Assembly (NCBI GenBank): GCA_035636195.1
Contig: DASPZP010000024.1
Location: 1-14,510, forward strand
Direction of reading: 5' to 3'
From: Anaeromyxobacter_A sp035636195
GTDB lineage: Bacteria; Myxococcota; Myxococcia; Myxococcales; Anaeromyxobacteraceae
DNA length: 14,510 nt
Below the pieces are notes generated by a model, which was not told the origin of the DNA, searched no databases, and saw only the letters and a list, made by a program, of their open reading frames with translations. Of this stretch, positions 1 to 6,832 are shown piece after piece. Made by a program: the position numbers and the translations under genes. Within the stretch, counting starts at the first letter, position 1, and every line of letters begins with the position of its first letter.

Positions 1-380
1 GCGCCCCACACGCCCAGGGCTGCGAAGCCGGTGAAGAAGGCGAGGCGGCGGACGGGATCGGGCTCCTCGAGCCACTGCGCCACCTCGGAGCTCCCGATCT
101 CGCTCCGGTAAGCGGCCGCACACACGGCGAGCGCCAGGAAGCCTGGCCCCGAGCCGCCCCGGAGCGAGGCGAGGAGGACGGCGACGAACGAGAGCAGCAC
201 GCGATACGCCTGCAGCTGGCCGCGGAAGAGGCGGACGGCCAGCACCGCGGCGAGGGCCAACCCGAAGGCGAACCCGTAACGCAGGACGCGCGAGGACCCA
301 GCCTGGCCGAGGAGGAACCGCCGGGCCCGTCGAGCCGGGCTGGAGGAGTCGCTTTCGACGATTGCGGGCGCGCTGCGCAC
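1..380 (-). CDS. Membrane sensor, probable DUF4118-type histidine kinase (N-terminal part; runs off the left edge)
   Basis: This is a reverse-strand open frame of 126 codons with no stop before the window edge, so only the N-terminus is visible. I chose the GTG at 380 because a GAGAGG ribosome-binding site lies 5 nt upstream; another in-frame GTG two codons earlier is too close to that site. Residues 1-30 are polar and Arg-rich. Hydrophobic helices follow at about 35-52, 60-73 and 79-91, with a GGSGPGFLA motif at 75-83, and another helix starts near 110. The pattern (helix pair, GGxGPGxLA, amphipathic stretch, further helix) resembles the DUF4118 sensory module of KdpD-like and hybrid histidine kinases. 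The kinase domain would lie outside the window, so enzymatic function is inferred. The gap to hemD (381-469) holds an 11-bp palindrome at 420-430 and a TGTAAT box (409-414, reverse) without a good -35 partner. Alternative: another multi-pass sensor. Confidence 0.6.
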   Translation of the reverse strand, partial: MRSAPAIVESDSSSPARRARRFLLGQAGSSRVLRYGFAFGLALAAVLAVRLFRGQLQAYRVLLSFVAVLLASLRGGSGPGFLALAVCAAAYRSEIGSSEVAQWLEEPDPVRRLAFFTGFAALGVWG

Positions 381-469
381 CGACACCTCTCGACGACCGG
401 AAAAAGGGATTACAGCATACGCTCTGAGCGAAGGCGCCTCCACGACCCCCCGGCGCAACGCAGTGCGTC

Positions 470-1249
470 CTACCCTCTTGGTCCTAGCCGCTCGGCCAGG
501 GCGTCGGCGAGCCCGGCGCCGGTGGCGCGCTCCGGCTGCAGCGCCCCGGCGAAGCCAGCGGCGGCGAGCGCGGCGGCGGTGGTCGGGCCGATGGCGGCGA
601 GGGCTATCCCGGAGAGGAGTCCGGCGCGGACGCCCAGCGCGGCCACCACGCTCCGCACCGCCGATGGCGACGCGAACGTGACGGCATCGAGGTCGCCCGC
701 GACGAGCGCGAGGACGAGCGGCGCGAGCGCGGCGGGGGACGCGGAGAGGGTGCGGTACACCGGCGGAGCTATCACCTCGGCGCCCGCCTGGGTGAGCCCG
801 GCGAGGAGCTCGGGGCGGCCCTCCTCCGCGCGCGGCACGAGCACGCGCCGGCCGCGCACCTCCCGTGCCAGCGCGGCCGCCAGCGCCTCGCCGCGCGCCT
901 CGGGGGGGACGAGATCGGGAGAGCGAAGGAGCTGGGTCAACCGGCGGGCGGTGGCCGCGCCCACGGCCGCCAGCAGCGGGCGGGCCAGGGCGCCCGGCGC
1001 GAGGCCGAGCTCGGCCGCGCGGGCGACCGTGCGCTCGACGGCATTGGCGCTCGCGAAGGCGATCCAGTCGGTGCGCCCGAGGGCGCGGAGCGCCTCGTCG
1101 ATCGGAGCATAGGAGCTCGGCGGCCCGAGCGCGATCGCGGGCGCCTCCAGCACCTCGGCCCCGAGCTCGCGCAGCCGCGCCGAGAGGGCGTCATCGCCTC
1201 CCGAGCCGCGGGTGACGGCGACGCGGCGGCCGGACAGCGAGAGGTTCAT
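470..1249 (-). CDS. hemD: Uroporphyrinogen-III synthase
   Basis: This cytoplasmic enzyme closes linear hydroxymethylbilane with inversion of ring D to give uroporphyrinogen III, the branch point to haem, sirohaem and corrins. The 259-residue length fits the family. The N-terminus GRRVAVTRG (7-15) is typical of the first Rossmann-like lobe. Family hallmarks are WIAFASANAV in the first half and VTFASPSAVRSVV in the second, followed by AAIGPTTAAAL. I chose the ATG at 1249 because family alignment begins there and a GGGAGA element lies 9 nt upstream; an ATG 18 codons earlier would translate the repeat-like spacer. It follows hemC after an 84-nt gap filled by a REP-like hairpin, so its expression may differ from that of the tightly coupled hemA-hemC pair. 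Sequence identity in this family is always low; the assignment rests on motifs plus operon context. Confidence 0.93.
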   Translation of the reverse strand: MNLSLSGRRVAVTRGSGGDDALSARLRELGAEVLEAPAIALGPPSSYAPIDEALRALGRTDWIAFASANAVERTVARAAELGLAPGALARPLLAAVGAATARRLTQLLRSPDLVPPEARGEALAAALAREVRGRRVLVPRAEEGRPELLAGLTQAGAEVIAPPVYRTLSASPAALAPLVLALVAGDLDAVTFASPSAVRSVVAALGVRAGLLSGIALAAIGPTTAAALAAAGFAGALQPERATGAGLADALAERLGPRG

Positions 1250-1259
1250 CGAATCGAGT

Positions 1260-1326
1260 CTCCCTCTCCCCCGACGGGGGAAAGGGAGGCTTGCCTCCCG
1301 CAAGGGGTGAGGGCTGGGGTGAGGGG
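1260..1326. repeat. REP-like double hairpin between hemC and hemD
   Basis: Two inverted repeats lie in tandem in the hemC-hemD gap. The first has 14-nt arms (1260-1273 and 1275-1288) that pair at 13 of 14 positions around a single central A. The second has perfect 5-bp arms CTTGC/GCAAG (1290-1294 and 1300-1304) around CTCCC. A G-rich tail at 1311-1326 completes the unit. Its 16 bases recur exactly, in inverted orientation, at 6808-6823. The arrangement resembles the dispersed intergenic REP-type palindromes of GC-rich Proteobacteria. In the hem transcript it would fold between the two coding regions and could protect the hemA-hemC message or reduce read-through into hemD; that role is inference. 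Confidence 0.6.
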
Positions 1327-1333
1327 GCGCACG

Positions 1334-2266
1334 TCAGTGCGGCACCGGCTCAGAGACGCTCTCCAGCTCCTTCAGGATCTCGCCGGCGCCCTTGCCGAGC
1401 AGCTCCTCGCCGAGCGCCTCGCCCAGGGCGCGCGCATCGGCGGTGGGGCCGCTCCGTTCACCGCGCACCATGCGCGCCCCGTCCAGCGAGGCGACCAGCG
1501 CCCGCAGCGAGACGCGGCCGCCCTGGACCGTCGCGTGGGCCGCGATGGGCACCTGGCAGCCGCCCTCCAGCCGGCGCAGCAGCCCGCGCTCGGCCTCCAC
1601 CCGGCAACGCGTGGCGGCGTCGTCGAGCGGCGCCAGCCGGGCCAGCGTGGCTCGATCGTCGGCGCGCGCCTCCAGCGCGAGCGCGCCCTGCGCCACCGCC
1701 GGCAGCATCTCCTCGGGCGAGAACACCTGCGTGGCGTGCTCGGCGAGCCCGAGCCGGCGCAGGCCGGCGTAGGCGAGCACCACCGCGTCGAGGCCCTCGG
1801 ACGCCTTGCGCAGCCGCGTCTCGACGTTCCCGCGCACCATCTCGATCTGGAGATCGGGCCGGAGCGCCTTGAGCTGCGCAGCGCGCCGCAGGCTGGAGGT
1901 GCCCACCTTCGCTCCCTTCGGCAGGGCGCTCCAGGTCTTGTGCCGCGGCGAGCAGAGCGCGTCGCGCGGATCCTCACGCACCGGCACCGCGCCGACCACC
2001 AGCCCCTCGGCCAGCACGGCCGGCAGGTCCTTCATGGAGTGGACGGCGATCTCCGCGTCGCGGGCGAGGAGGGCGTCCTCGATCTCCTTCACGAAGAGCC
2101 CCTTCCCGCCCACGCTGGCCAGGGCGACGTCGAGGATCTTGTCACCCTTGGTGACGAGCTCGTGCAGGCGGATCTCGAGGCCGGGCTCGCGCGCCCGGAG
2201 CAGGTCGGCCACGTGATGGGCCTGCCACTTGGCGAGCGGGCTGCGGCGGGTGGCGATGCGGATCAT
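1334..2266 (-). CDS. hemC: Porphobilinogen deaminase (hydroxymethylbilane synthase)
   Basis: This enzyme polymerises four porphobilinogen molecules into hydroxymethylbilane on a covalently bound dipyrromethane cofactor, in the cytoplasm. The protein has 310 residues, the usual length. Visible motifs are IATRRSPLAKWQA at the N-terminus (2-16), VHSMKDLP with the catalytic Asp80, GTSSLRRAAQL and MVRGNVETRL in the middle, and EGGCQVPIAAHA, in which Cys237 is the cofactor attachment residue. The start ATG at 2266 overlaps the hemA stop as ATGA, the standard signature of translational coupling, so HemC is expected to be made together with HemA. The reading frame stays open far upstream, antisense-free but out of frame within hemA; that extension is a high-GC artefact and the family N-terminus fixes the start. 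Confidence 0.97.
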   Translation of the reverse strand: MIRIATRRSPLAKWQAHHVADLLRAREPGLEIRLHELVTKGDKILDVALASVGGKGLFVKEIEDALLARDAEIAVHSMKDLPAVLAEGLVVGAVPVREDPRDALCSPRHKTWSALPKGAKVGTSSLRRAAQLKALRPDLQIEMVRGNVETRLRKASEGLDAVVLAYAGLRRLGLAEHATQVFSPEEMLPAVAQGALALEARADDRATLARLAPLDDAATRCRVEAERGLLRRLEGGCQVPIAAHATVQGGRVSLRALVASLDGARMVRGERSGPTADARALGEALGEELLGKGAGEILKELESVSEPVPH

Positions 2267-3585
2267 CTCTTCTCCGAGAGTGCGACGATGTGGGCGGCGG
2301 CCGGGGTGGCCGCCGCTGGGCGGGCCGGAGCCTGCTCCTGCTCGCCCTCGATCCCGAACAGCTCCGCGGCGGCGCCGGGCAGCGCGCTGTCCCCGGAGGA
2401 GGCCGCCTCCTTGAGGCGGGCGGTGGGGCCGTGGAGGAGCTTGTTCACGATGGCGCGCGCCATCGCCTCCACGCTCCGGCGGCCCTTCTCGTCGAGCTTG
2501 CCGCCCACCTGGGCGAGCGTGCGCTCCGCCTCGGCGACCGCGATCTCCTCTGCCCGCCGGCGCAGCGCGACGAGCACCGGCAGCGCCGCGCGCGCATCGC
2601 GCTCGGCCGAGAAGGCCATCACCTCGGCCTCGACGATGGCCTCGGCCCGCAGCGCCGAGTCGGCACGGGCGCTCCTCGTGGCGTGGACCACCCGCTGCAG
2701 ATCGTCCATGTCGTAGGCGTAGACGTTGGACAGGTCGGCGCAGCGCGGGTCGACGTTCCGCGGCACGGCCAGGTCGATGAGGCACAGCGAGCGCTGGCGG
2801 CGCGCCTTCATGGTGGCGTGCACGCCCTCGGCGGTGACGACGTGGTTCGGCGCGCCCGTGGAGACGATGACCACGTCGGCCTCGACGAGGAGCTCCGCCA
2901 GCTCGGACCAGTCGCGGGGGTGGCCGCCGGTCTGCTGCGCCAGCGCCACCGCCCGCTCGCGGGACCGGTTCGTGACGAGGACCTTGTCCGCACCCAGCGA
3001 GGCGAGCGCCTTGGCCGAGAGCGCCCCCATCTTGCCCGCGCCGACGAGGAGGACGGCGCGGCCCTTCAGATCGCCGAAGATCTTCGCCACCAGCTCGACC
3101 GCGACCTGCGAGACGGAGCTGGCGCCGCGGCCGATGTCGGTCTCGGTGCGGACACGCTTGGCGGTCGCGAAGGCGCGGTTGCACAGCCGCGAGACGAACG
3201 AGCCCGCCGCCTGCGCCGCGCTGGCGAGGCCATAGGCCTCCTTCACCTGCCCCAGGATCTGCTGCTCGCCCAGCACCATCGAGTCGAGGCTGGCCGCCAC
3301 CCGGAAGAGGTGGCGCACCGCGTGCGAGCCGTGGTGCTCGTACAGGTGGCCGTCTGCGTCTGCGGCGCGGTCGAGGAAGAAGCGGCGGGCCGGCTCGGCC
3401 TGGTCCGCGAGCACGTACACCTCCACCCGGTTGCAGGTGGAGATGACCATCGCCTCCTCGACCCCGGCGGCGGCGCGCAGGGAGACCAGCGCGCCCTTGA
3501 GCGCCTCACCCGAGAGCGCGACCTGCTCGCGCACCGAGATGGGCGCCGAGTGGTGGGAGAGGCCGACGAGGAAGACCTCGCTCAC
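2263..3585 (-). CDS. hemA: Glutamyl-tRNA reductase
   Basis: This enzyme reduces glutamyl-tRNA(Glu) to glutamate-1-semialdehyde with NADPH, the first committed step of C5-pathway tetrapyrrole synthesis. The protein has 440 residues. The N-terminal catalytic domain starts VGLSHHSAP (7-15) and contains STCNRVEVY, where Cys51 is the thioester nucleophile. LGEQQILGQVKEAY (105-118) is the family signature. The NADPH-binding Rossmann segment shows GAGKMG (182-187). The C-terminal dimerisation helix region is followed by an Ala/Pro-rich tail of about 30 residues, longer than in many homologues. I chose the GTG at 3585 because it overlaps the upstream stop as GTGA and has a GGAG site 6 nt upstream; no ATG fits the conserved N-terminus. 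Coupling to the membrane protein upstream and to hemC downstream marks it as the core of a haem operon. Confidence 0.97.
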   Translation of the reverse strand: MSEVFLVGLSHHSAPISVREQVALSGEALKGALVSLRAAAGVEEAMVISTCNRVEVYVLADQAEPARRFFLDRAADADGHLYEHHGSHAVRHLFRVAASLDSMVLGEQQILGQVKEAYGLASAAQAAGSFVSRLCNRAFATAKRVRTETDIGRGASSVSQVAVELVAKIFGDLKGRAVLLVGAGKMGALSAKALASLGADKVLVTNRSRERAVALAQQTGGHPRDWSELAELLVEADVVIVSTGAPNHVVTAEGVHATMKARRQRSLCLIDLAVPRNVDPRCADLSNVYAYDMDDLQRVVHATRSARADSALRAEAIVEAEVMAFSAERDARAALPVLVALRRRAEEIAVAEAERTLAQVGGKLDEKGRRSVEAMARAIVNKLLHGPTARLKEAASSGDSALPGAAAELFGIEGEQEQAPARPAAATPAAAHIVALSEKR

Positions 3586-4412
3586 TGAAAGCTCCCTCCG
3601 TGCCGGGTCAGGTTCGGCACGGCGCCGAGCGCGAGCATCGAGCCCAGCACGAGCGCGAAGCCGGCCAGGGTGAGGAGCGCATACCGCCGGCCGTGCACGC
3701 CCACGTGCCGGAGCTGCACCATGCCGCCGTAGAGGAGCCACACGACGAAGAACGCGATCTGCTGGGGGTCCCACATCCAGAAGCTGCCCCAGGCGTTCTT
3801 CGCCACCAGCGCGCCGGTCACCAGGCCGACCGAGAACACGGCGAACCCGATGCGGACGAGCCGCTGGTTCAGGCGGTCGAGCGCGTCGAGTGAGGGCAGC
3901 CGCGAGAAGAGCGCCCCGAAGTTCTTCCCCTTCACCTCCCGCTCCTGGAGCAGGTACATGAGCGCCACGCCGAAGGCGATGGCGAACAGGGCCACCCCGC
4001 CGGTGGCCGTCGCGACGTGCACCTTGAGGGAGGGAAGCCGCACGATCGACGGGATCGCCCCGCGCGTCTCGGGCCCGAGCCCGAACACGCCCGGGATGAC
4101 GGACATGAGGACGAGCGGCATCACGAAGGCGCCCACGGCCGGCAGCGGCAAGATGCGTTGCAGGAGCAGGAAGGTGCCCGCCGCGATCCACCCCAGCATC
4201 CCGAAGCCGCCGCGCAAGTTGAAGAACTCGGTGCCGCCGAACTCCCTGCAGGCGAGGCCGATGGAGGCGGCGTGGACGGCGAAGCCGATCGCGACGAGGG
4301 TGAAGCCCACCGTGGCGGCCCGGCGGTGCCGCGGCCGGGCGAAGAAGAGCACGTAGGCGGCGGCCCCGGCGGCGTAGAGCAGGGCTGCGAGCCTCAAGAT
4401 GTTGATGCTCAT
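3582..4412 (-). CDS. ccsA: CcsA/HemX-like cytochrome c assembly membrane protein
   Basis: A 276-residue, all-helical integral membrane protein of the CcmC/CcmF/CcsA haem-handling superfamily. The diagnostic tryptophan-rich WWD-type motif WGSFWMWDP is at 208-216. Histidines that could serve as haem ligands are His47 in the second helix, His132 before a middle helix, and His236/His240 after the motif. Roughly eight membrane segments are visible. The start ATG at 4412 has GGAGAGG 7 nt upstream, and an N-terminal extension in the same frame is Arg/Gly-rich and unlike the family. The gene lies directly 5' of hemA with a GTGA overlap. In Bacillus the related HemX, encoded next to hemA, affects HemA protein levels. 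True CcsA works with Ccs1/ResB in system II cytochrome c maturation; no ResB gene lies nearby, so a HemX-like role in haem-synthesis control is an equally good reading. Confidence 0.88.
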   Translation of the reverse strand: MSINILRLAALLYAAGAAAYVLFFARPRHRRAATVGFTLVAIGFAVHAASIGLACREFGGTEFFNLRGGFGMLGWIAAGTFLLLQRILPLPAVGAFVMPLVLMSVIPGVFGLGPETRGAIPSIVRLPSLKVHVATATGGVALFAIAFGVALMYLLQEREVKGKNFGALFSRLPSLDALDRLNQRLVRIGFAVFSVGLVTGALVAKNAWGSFWMWDPQQIAFFVVWLLYGGMVQLRHVGVHGRRYALLTLAGFALVLGSMLALGAVPNLTRHGGSFQ

Positions 4413-4450
4413 TCGCGTGCCTCTCCTCGACGAACCGGCGGACGGCCTTA

Positions 4451-4471
4451 CGCCAGCCACCCCGGCTGGCG
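4451..4471. promoter_or_regulatory. Inverted repeat in the leader of the haem operon
   Basis: Perfect 8-bp arms CGCCAGCC (4451-4458) and GGCTGGCG (4464-4471) surround ACCCC, 39 bp upstream of the ccsA-like start. A second, 6-bp inverted repeat (GCACCT/AGGTGC, 4527-4532 and 4540-4545) lies further upstream in the same 154-bp gap. No T-run follows either one, so they are not obvious intrinsic terminators. They could be mRNA leader structure or operator sites for the haem operon. I see no good sigma-70 promoter in this gap. Confidence 0.35.
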
Positions 4472-4566
4472 CAACGCTTTCGGCGCCCGCGCCAGGCCTG
4501 CGGCCCGCCGGGCGGACTTTGCCGCTGCACCTCCGCACGAGGTGCGATCGAAGTAACGTACGGGGG

Positions 4567-4989
4567 TCACGAGAGATTCTCTAGCAGAAAACGCGCCAGC
4601 GCCTCGGCCTCCGCCCGCTGCTTCTCGACCTCGGCCTCGTCGGTACCTGCGCCCTGGCCGGGAGCCTCAGACGCTGCGGCTGTGCCTTTCGCTTCAGCGA
4701 GAAACCCGGGCTGCACCTCGTATCCGACGTCACCCAGAAGGACGGATGCACCGAGCACCTCCGCGCCGAGCTTCCGGAGTTGCCCTTCCGTCTTCACCTT
4801 GCCCACCAGCCGGTGCGGGTCCTGTTCCGCGCCGACCAGCTTCAGGAACCGAGTGGCCGGCTCGAGCGCATAGCTCCTACCCTTGCCCGGTCCGGTGAGC
4901 AGCAGCATGAGATCCCCGTCGACGCCGATCTTCCGCTGCTCCGCCCACGCGTAGAGCATCGATTGACTGACGAAAAGGAGACCGGCCAT
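4567..4989 (-). CDS. Conserved-looking hypothetical protein, 140 residues
   Basis: I do not recognise a named family. The start ATG at 4989 has GAGG about 6 nt upstream. Residues 1-95 look like one compact alpha/beta domain, with a hydrophobic stretch at 26-33 (GDLMLLLTG), a basic GKGRSYALEPATRFLK segment and VGKVKTEGQLRKLGAEVLGASVLLGD. Residues 96-115 are an Ala/Gly/Glu-rich linker, and 116-140 form an acidic amphipathic helix (EVEKQRAEAEALARFLLENL). There is no signal peptide, membrane helix or Cys/His cluster. The composition matches neighbouring genes, so nothing suggests recent transfer. It lies 154 bp upstream of the ccsA-like gene on the same strand and is divergent from thioredoxin. 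The domain-linker-helix plan would suit an adaptor protein that binds a partner through its C-terminal helix, but that is speculation. Confidence 0.72.
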   Translation of the reverse strand: MAGLLFVSQSMLYAWAEQRKIGVDGDLMLLLTGPGKGRSYALEPATRFLKLVGAEQDPHRLVGKVKTEGQLRKLGAEVLGASVLLGDVGYEVQPGFLAEAKGTAAASEAPGQGAGTDEAEVEKQRAEAEALARFLLENLS

Positions 4990-5067
4990 GACCGCCCTCG
5001 CGGCGGACAGGCCGCCTGCGTCTAAACGCCACGTAGAATCGGGACCTTAGCACGCCCGCCGCGCCGC

Positions 5068-5096
5068 TTGCCACCTCGCCGCGCGTCCGTTAAACA
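5068..5096 (+). promoter_or_regulatory. Candidate sigma-70 promoter of trxA, possibly giving a leaderless mRNA
   Basis: TTGCCA (5068-5073, five of six to the -35 consensus) is separated by 17 bp from TAAACA (5091-5096, three of six to the -10 consensus). A start about 7 nt downstream would fall at the thioredoxin ATG (5103). No usable Shine-Dalgarno precedes that ATG, since the only purine run abuts it. This fits a leaderless or near-leaderless transcript, but the -10 match is weak. Confidence 0.35.
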
Positions 5097-5102
5097 AGCG
5101 AG

Positions 5103-5432
5103 ATGGCATCCATCGACGTCGTCACCCTCGAGGACGGCACCTTCGAGCAGGAAGTCCTGAAGAGCGATACCCCCGTCCTCGTCGACTTCTGGGCGACGTG
5201 GTGCGGCCCCTGCAAGGCGATCGCCCCGGCCGTCGACGAGCTGGCCAAGGAGTACAAGGGCAAGCTCAAGGTCGCGAAGCTCGACATCGACTCGCACCAG
5301 CAGGTCCCGCAGAAGTACGGCATCCGCTCCATCCCCACCCTGCTCGTGTTCAAGGGCGGCCGCGTGGTCGATACCATCATCGGCGCGGTACCGAAGTCGA
5401 AGCTCGTCGACGCGGTGAAGAAGGTCGTCTGA
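5103..5432 (+). CDS. trxA: Thioredoxin
   Basis: A cytoplasmic dithiol-disulfide oxidoreductase that reduces target proteins and is itself recycled by thioredoxin reductase. At 109 residues it has the classic single-domain length. The active site WCGPCK is at 33-38, the buried acid Asp28 sits in VDFWATW, and the cis-proline loop is RSIPTLLVF with Pro78. GGRVVDTIIGAVPKSKL at the C-terminal end matches the usual final strand and helix. It has no signal peptide. It is monocistronic: the next gene is convergent, and a hairpin follows the stop after 4 nt. The start lacks a spaced ribosome-binding site, which is unusual for this window, where most genes have one. Confidence 0.97.
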   Translation: MASIDVVTLEDGTFEQEVLKSDTPVLVDFWATWCGPCKAIAPAVDELAKEYKGKLKVAKLDIDSHQQVPQKYGIRSIPTLLVFKGGRVVDTIIGAVPKSKLVDAVKKVV

Positions 5433-5436
5433 CCTG

Positions 5437-5457
5437 GGCGGGGACTCGTCCCTCGCC
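5437..5457. terminator. Hairpin between convergent trxA and the LysR gene
   Basis: GGCGGGGA (5437-5444) pairs with TCCC-T-CGCC (5449-5457) with one bulged T, leaving a CTCG tetraloop. It occupies nearly all of the 32-bp gap between two convergent stops, the expected place for a bidirectional terminator. There is no clear T-run, so efficiency is uncertain. Confidence 0.4.
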
Positions 5458-5464
5458 GCCTCGA

Positions 5465-6412
5465 TCATCGCGCGCAGAGCTCCGGCTTCGCGGCCGCGAT
5501 CAGCGCGTCCACCCACTCGATGACCGCTTTCACGCGCGGGGTGCGGCGAAGGTCGCCGTGCACGAGTAGCCACAGCTCGTGGAACATCGGCTCGGCGCCC
5601 CCGAGCGGCACGAACGATGGTTGGCGGTCGGCGATGAAGCAGGGCAGGAGCGCGACGCCCACCCCGAGGCGGGCCGCCGCCAGCAACGAAGCGGTGCTGT
5701 TGCAGCGGAACACCACGCGCCGATCGGGGGCGAACTTCGCGAGCCAGCGCTCCTGCGGCGTCCCCTGCAGCGAGTCGTCGAAGCCGATGAAGTCGTCGGC
5801 CTCCGTATCCACCGCGCCACGGCGGGCCGCCGCGCTGCCCTCGCCCGCGTAGAGCCGGTGGGCGACGTCGCCCAGCTTGCGGGTCACGAGGCCGAGCCCC
5901 GCGTTGAGTGGCCGCCCCATGCGCAGCGCGAGATCGGCCTCTCGGCGCGTGAGGTCGAAGGAGCGCTGGTCCGCCGAGACCTCGAGCACGATGCCGGGGT
6001 GCAGCTCGCGCAGCCTCGGGAGCGCCGGCACGACGAGCGAGCTCGCCAGGTGGGTGGTGGTGGTGAGCCGGACCGTGCCGGCGACGGCGCGGTCGTGCGC
6101 GTCTGCGTGCCGCGCCAGCGCGAGCACGTCCTGCTCGACCCGCGAGGCCAGCTCGGACAGCTCCTGCCCGGCGGCGGTGCAGCTCCAGCCCTGCGGGCCG
6201 CGATCGAAGAGGGCCACCCCCAGCTCTTCCTCGAGCGCCACCACCCGCCGCGCCACGGTGTTGCGATCGACCGACAGCCGCTTCGCCGCGCGCGCATGGC
6301 TGCCGGTCCGCACCAGCTCCAGGAAGAACCGCAGGTGGCCCCAGTCCAGCCCCCGCGCGCGTTCTTGCGCCCCCGGCGCGCTCACCTGCGCCTTCAACTG
6401 GCTCCTCGCCAT
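5465..6412 (-). CDS. LysR-family transcriptional regulator
   Basis: A 315-residue DNA-binding regulator. The winged helix-turn-helix covers about 23-82: DWGHLRFFLELVRTGSHARAAK is followed by the recognition segment RLSVDRNTVARRVVALEEELGVALFDR. The effector-binding domain follows (about 110-305), with GTVRLTTTTHLASSLVVPALPRLRELHPGI and RREADLALRMG typical of the family. A 20-residue Arg/Ala-rich extension precedes the HTH. The start is firm: GAAAGGAG lies 6 nt upstream of the ATG. The gene is divergent from a small membrane protein with only 61 bp between the starts; LysR proteins commonly control the divergent neighbour, so that gene is the first candidate target. The ligand cannot be read from sequence. 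Subfamily resemblance is to regulators with the FFLELVRTGS and LFDR hallmarks, which are widespread and not diagnostic. Confidence 0.93.
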   Translation of the reverse strand: MARSQLKAQVSAPGAQERARGLDWGHLRFFLELVRTGSHARAAKRLSVDRNTVARRVVALEEELGVALFDRGPQGWSCTAAGQELSELASRVEQDVLALARHADAHDRAVAGTVRLTTTTHLASSLVVPALPRLRELHPGIVLEVSADQRSFDLTRREADLALRMGRPLNAGLGLVTRKLGDVAHRLYAGEGSAAARRGAVDTEADDFIGFDDSLQGTPQERWLAKFAPDRRVVFRCNSTASLLAAARLGVGVALLPCFIADRQPSFVPLGGAEPMFHELWLLVHGDLRRTPRVKAVIEWVDALIAAAKPELCAR

Positions 6413-6418
6413 CGGTAG

Positions 6419-6468
6419 CTCCTTTCCGTCAGGTCGAGCGTGGACGCGAGACCATCCCGCGAAAGGAG
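6419..6468. promoter_or_regulatory. Compact divergent control region with mirrored ribosome-binding sites
   Basis: CTCCTTTC (6419-6426) and GAAAGGAG (6461-6468) are perfect 8-bp inverted copies. Each is the Shine-Dalgarno of one divergent gene: LysR to the left with 6-nt spacing, and the small membrane protein to the right with 5-nt spacing. Only 34 bp lie between them, and I see no convincing -10/-35 pair there. Promoters may overlap the opposite coding region, and an operator could be embedded. Confidence 0.45.
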
Positions 6469-6473
6469 ACTCG

Positions 6474-6767
<294 letters not shown>

Positions 6768-6769
6768 CG

Positions 6770-6784
6770 GCGCCGAGGCGGCGC
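6770..6784. terminator. Hairpin between the small membrane protein gene and rodA
   Basis: GCGCCG (6770-6775) and CGGCGC (6779-6784) form a perfect 6-bp stem with an AGG loop, starting 3 nt after the small gene's stop and lying between convergent genes. No T-run is present. It may be a weak bidirectional terminator. Confidence 0.3.
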
Positions 6785-6807
6785 GGAGTGGGACGATCGG
6801 AGCGTTG

Positions 6808-6823
6808 CCCCTCACCCCAGCCC
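6808..6823. repeat. Short copy of the REP-like element found at hemC-hemD
   Basis: Sixteen bases here (beginning CCCCTCACCC) are the exact reverse complement of 1311-1326. Only the CCCCTCACCCCAGCCC head is present, without the palindromic part, 10 bp after the last base of rodA in the convergent intergenic space. It looks like a remnant of the dispersed intergenic repeat. Confidence 0.5.
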
Positions 6824-6832
6824 CCGCTTCGA

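Noticed and set aside
409..437. Reverse-strand TGTAAT box (409-414) as the promoter of the sensor gene.
   Set aside because: The -10 match is good, but no acceptable -35 lies 16-18 bp upstream, so I do not list it as a promoter.
1260..1304. Intrinsic terminator after hemC.
   Set aside because: The stem is strong but no T-run follows on the transcribed strand, and a copy of part of the element elsewhere points to a dispersed repeat instead.
2267..3184. Upstream extension of the hemC frame by about 306 codons, suggesting a fusion protein.
   Set aside because: The extension is Arg/Gly/Ala-rich out-of-frame reading of hemA; the hemC start is fixed by the family N-terminus and the ATGA overlap.
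1307..3588. Two long plus-strand frames (469 and 432 codons) across the hem genes.
   Set aside because: Antisense shadows of hemC and hemA with no recognisable domain.
5002..5038. GGCGG/CCGCC hairpin and a TAGAAT box in the gap between the hypothetical gene and trxA.
   Set aside because: Short GC stems are expected by chance here, and the TAGAAT box has no -35 partner on the plus strand.
5877..6473. N-terminal extension of the small membrane protein running antisense through the LysR gene.
   Set aside because: The strong ribosome-binding site at 6461-6468 sets the start at 6474; the rest is a shadow of the LysR gene.
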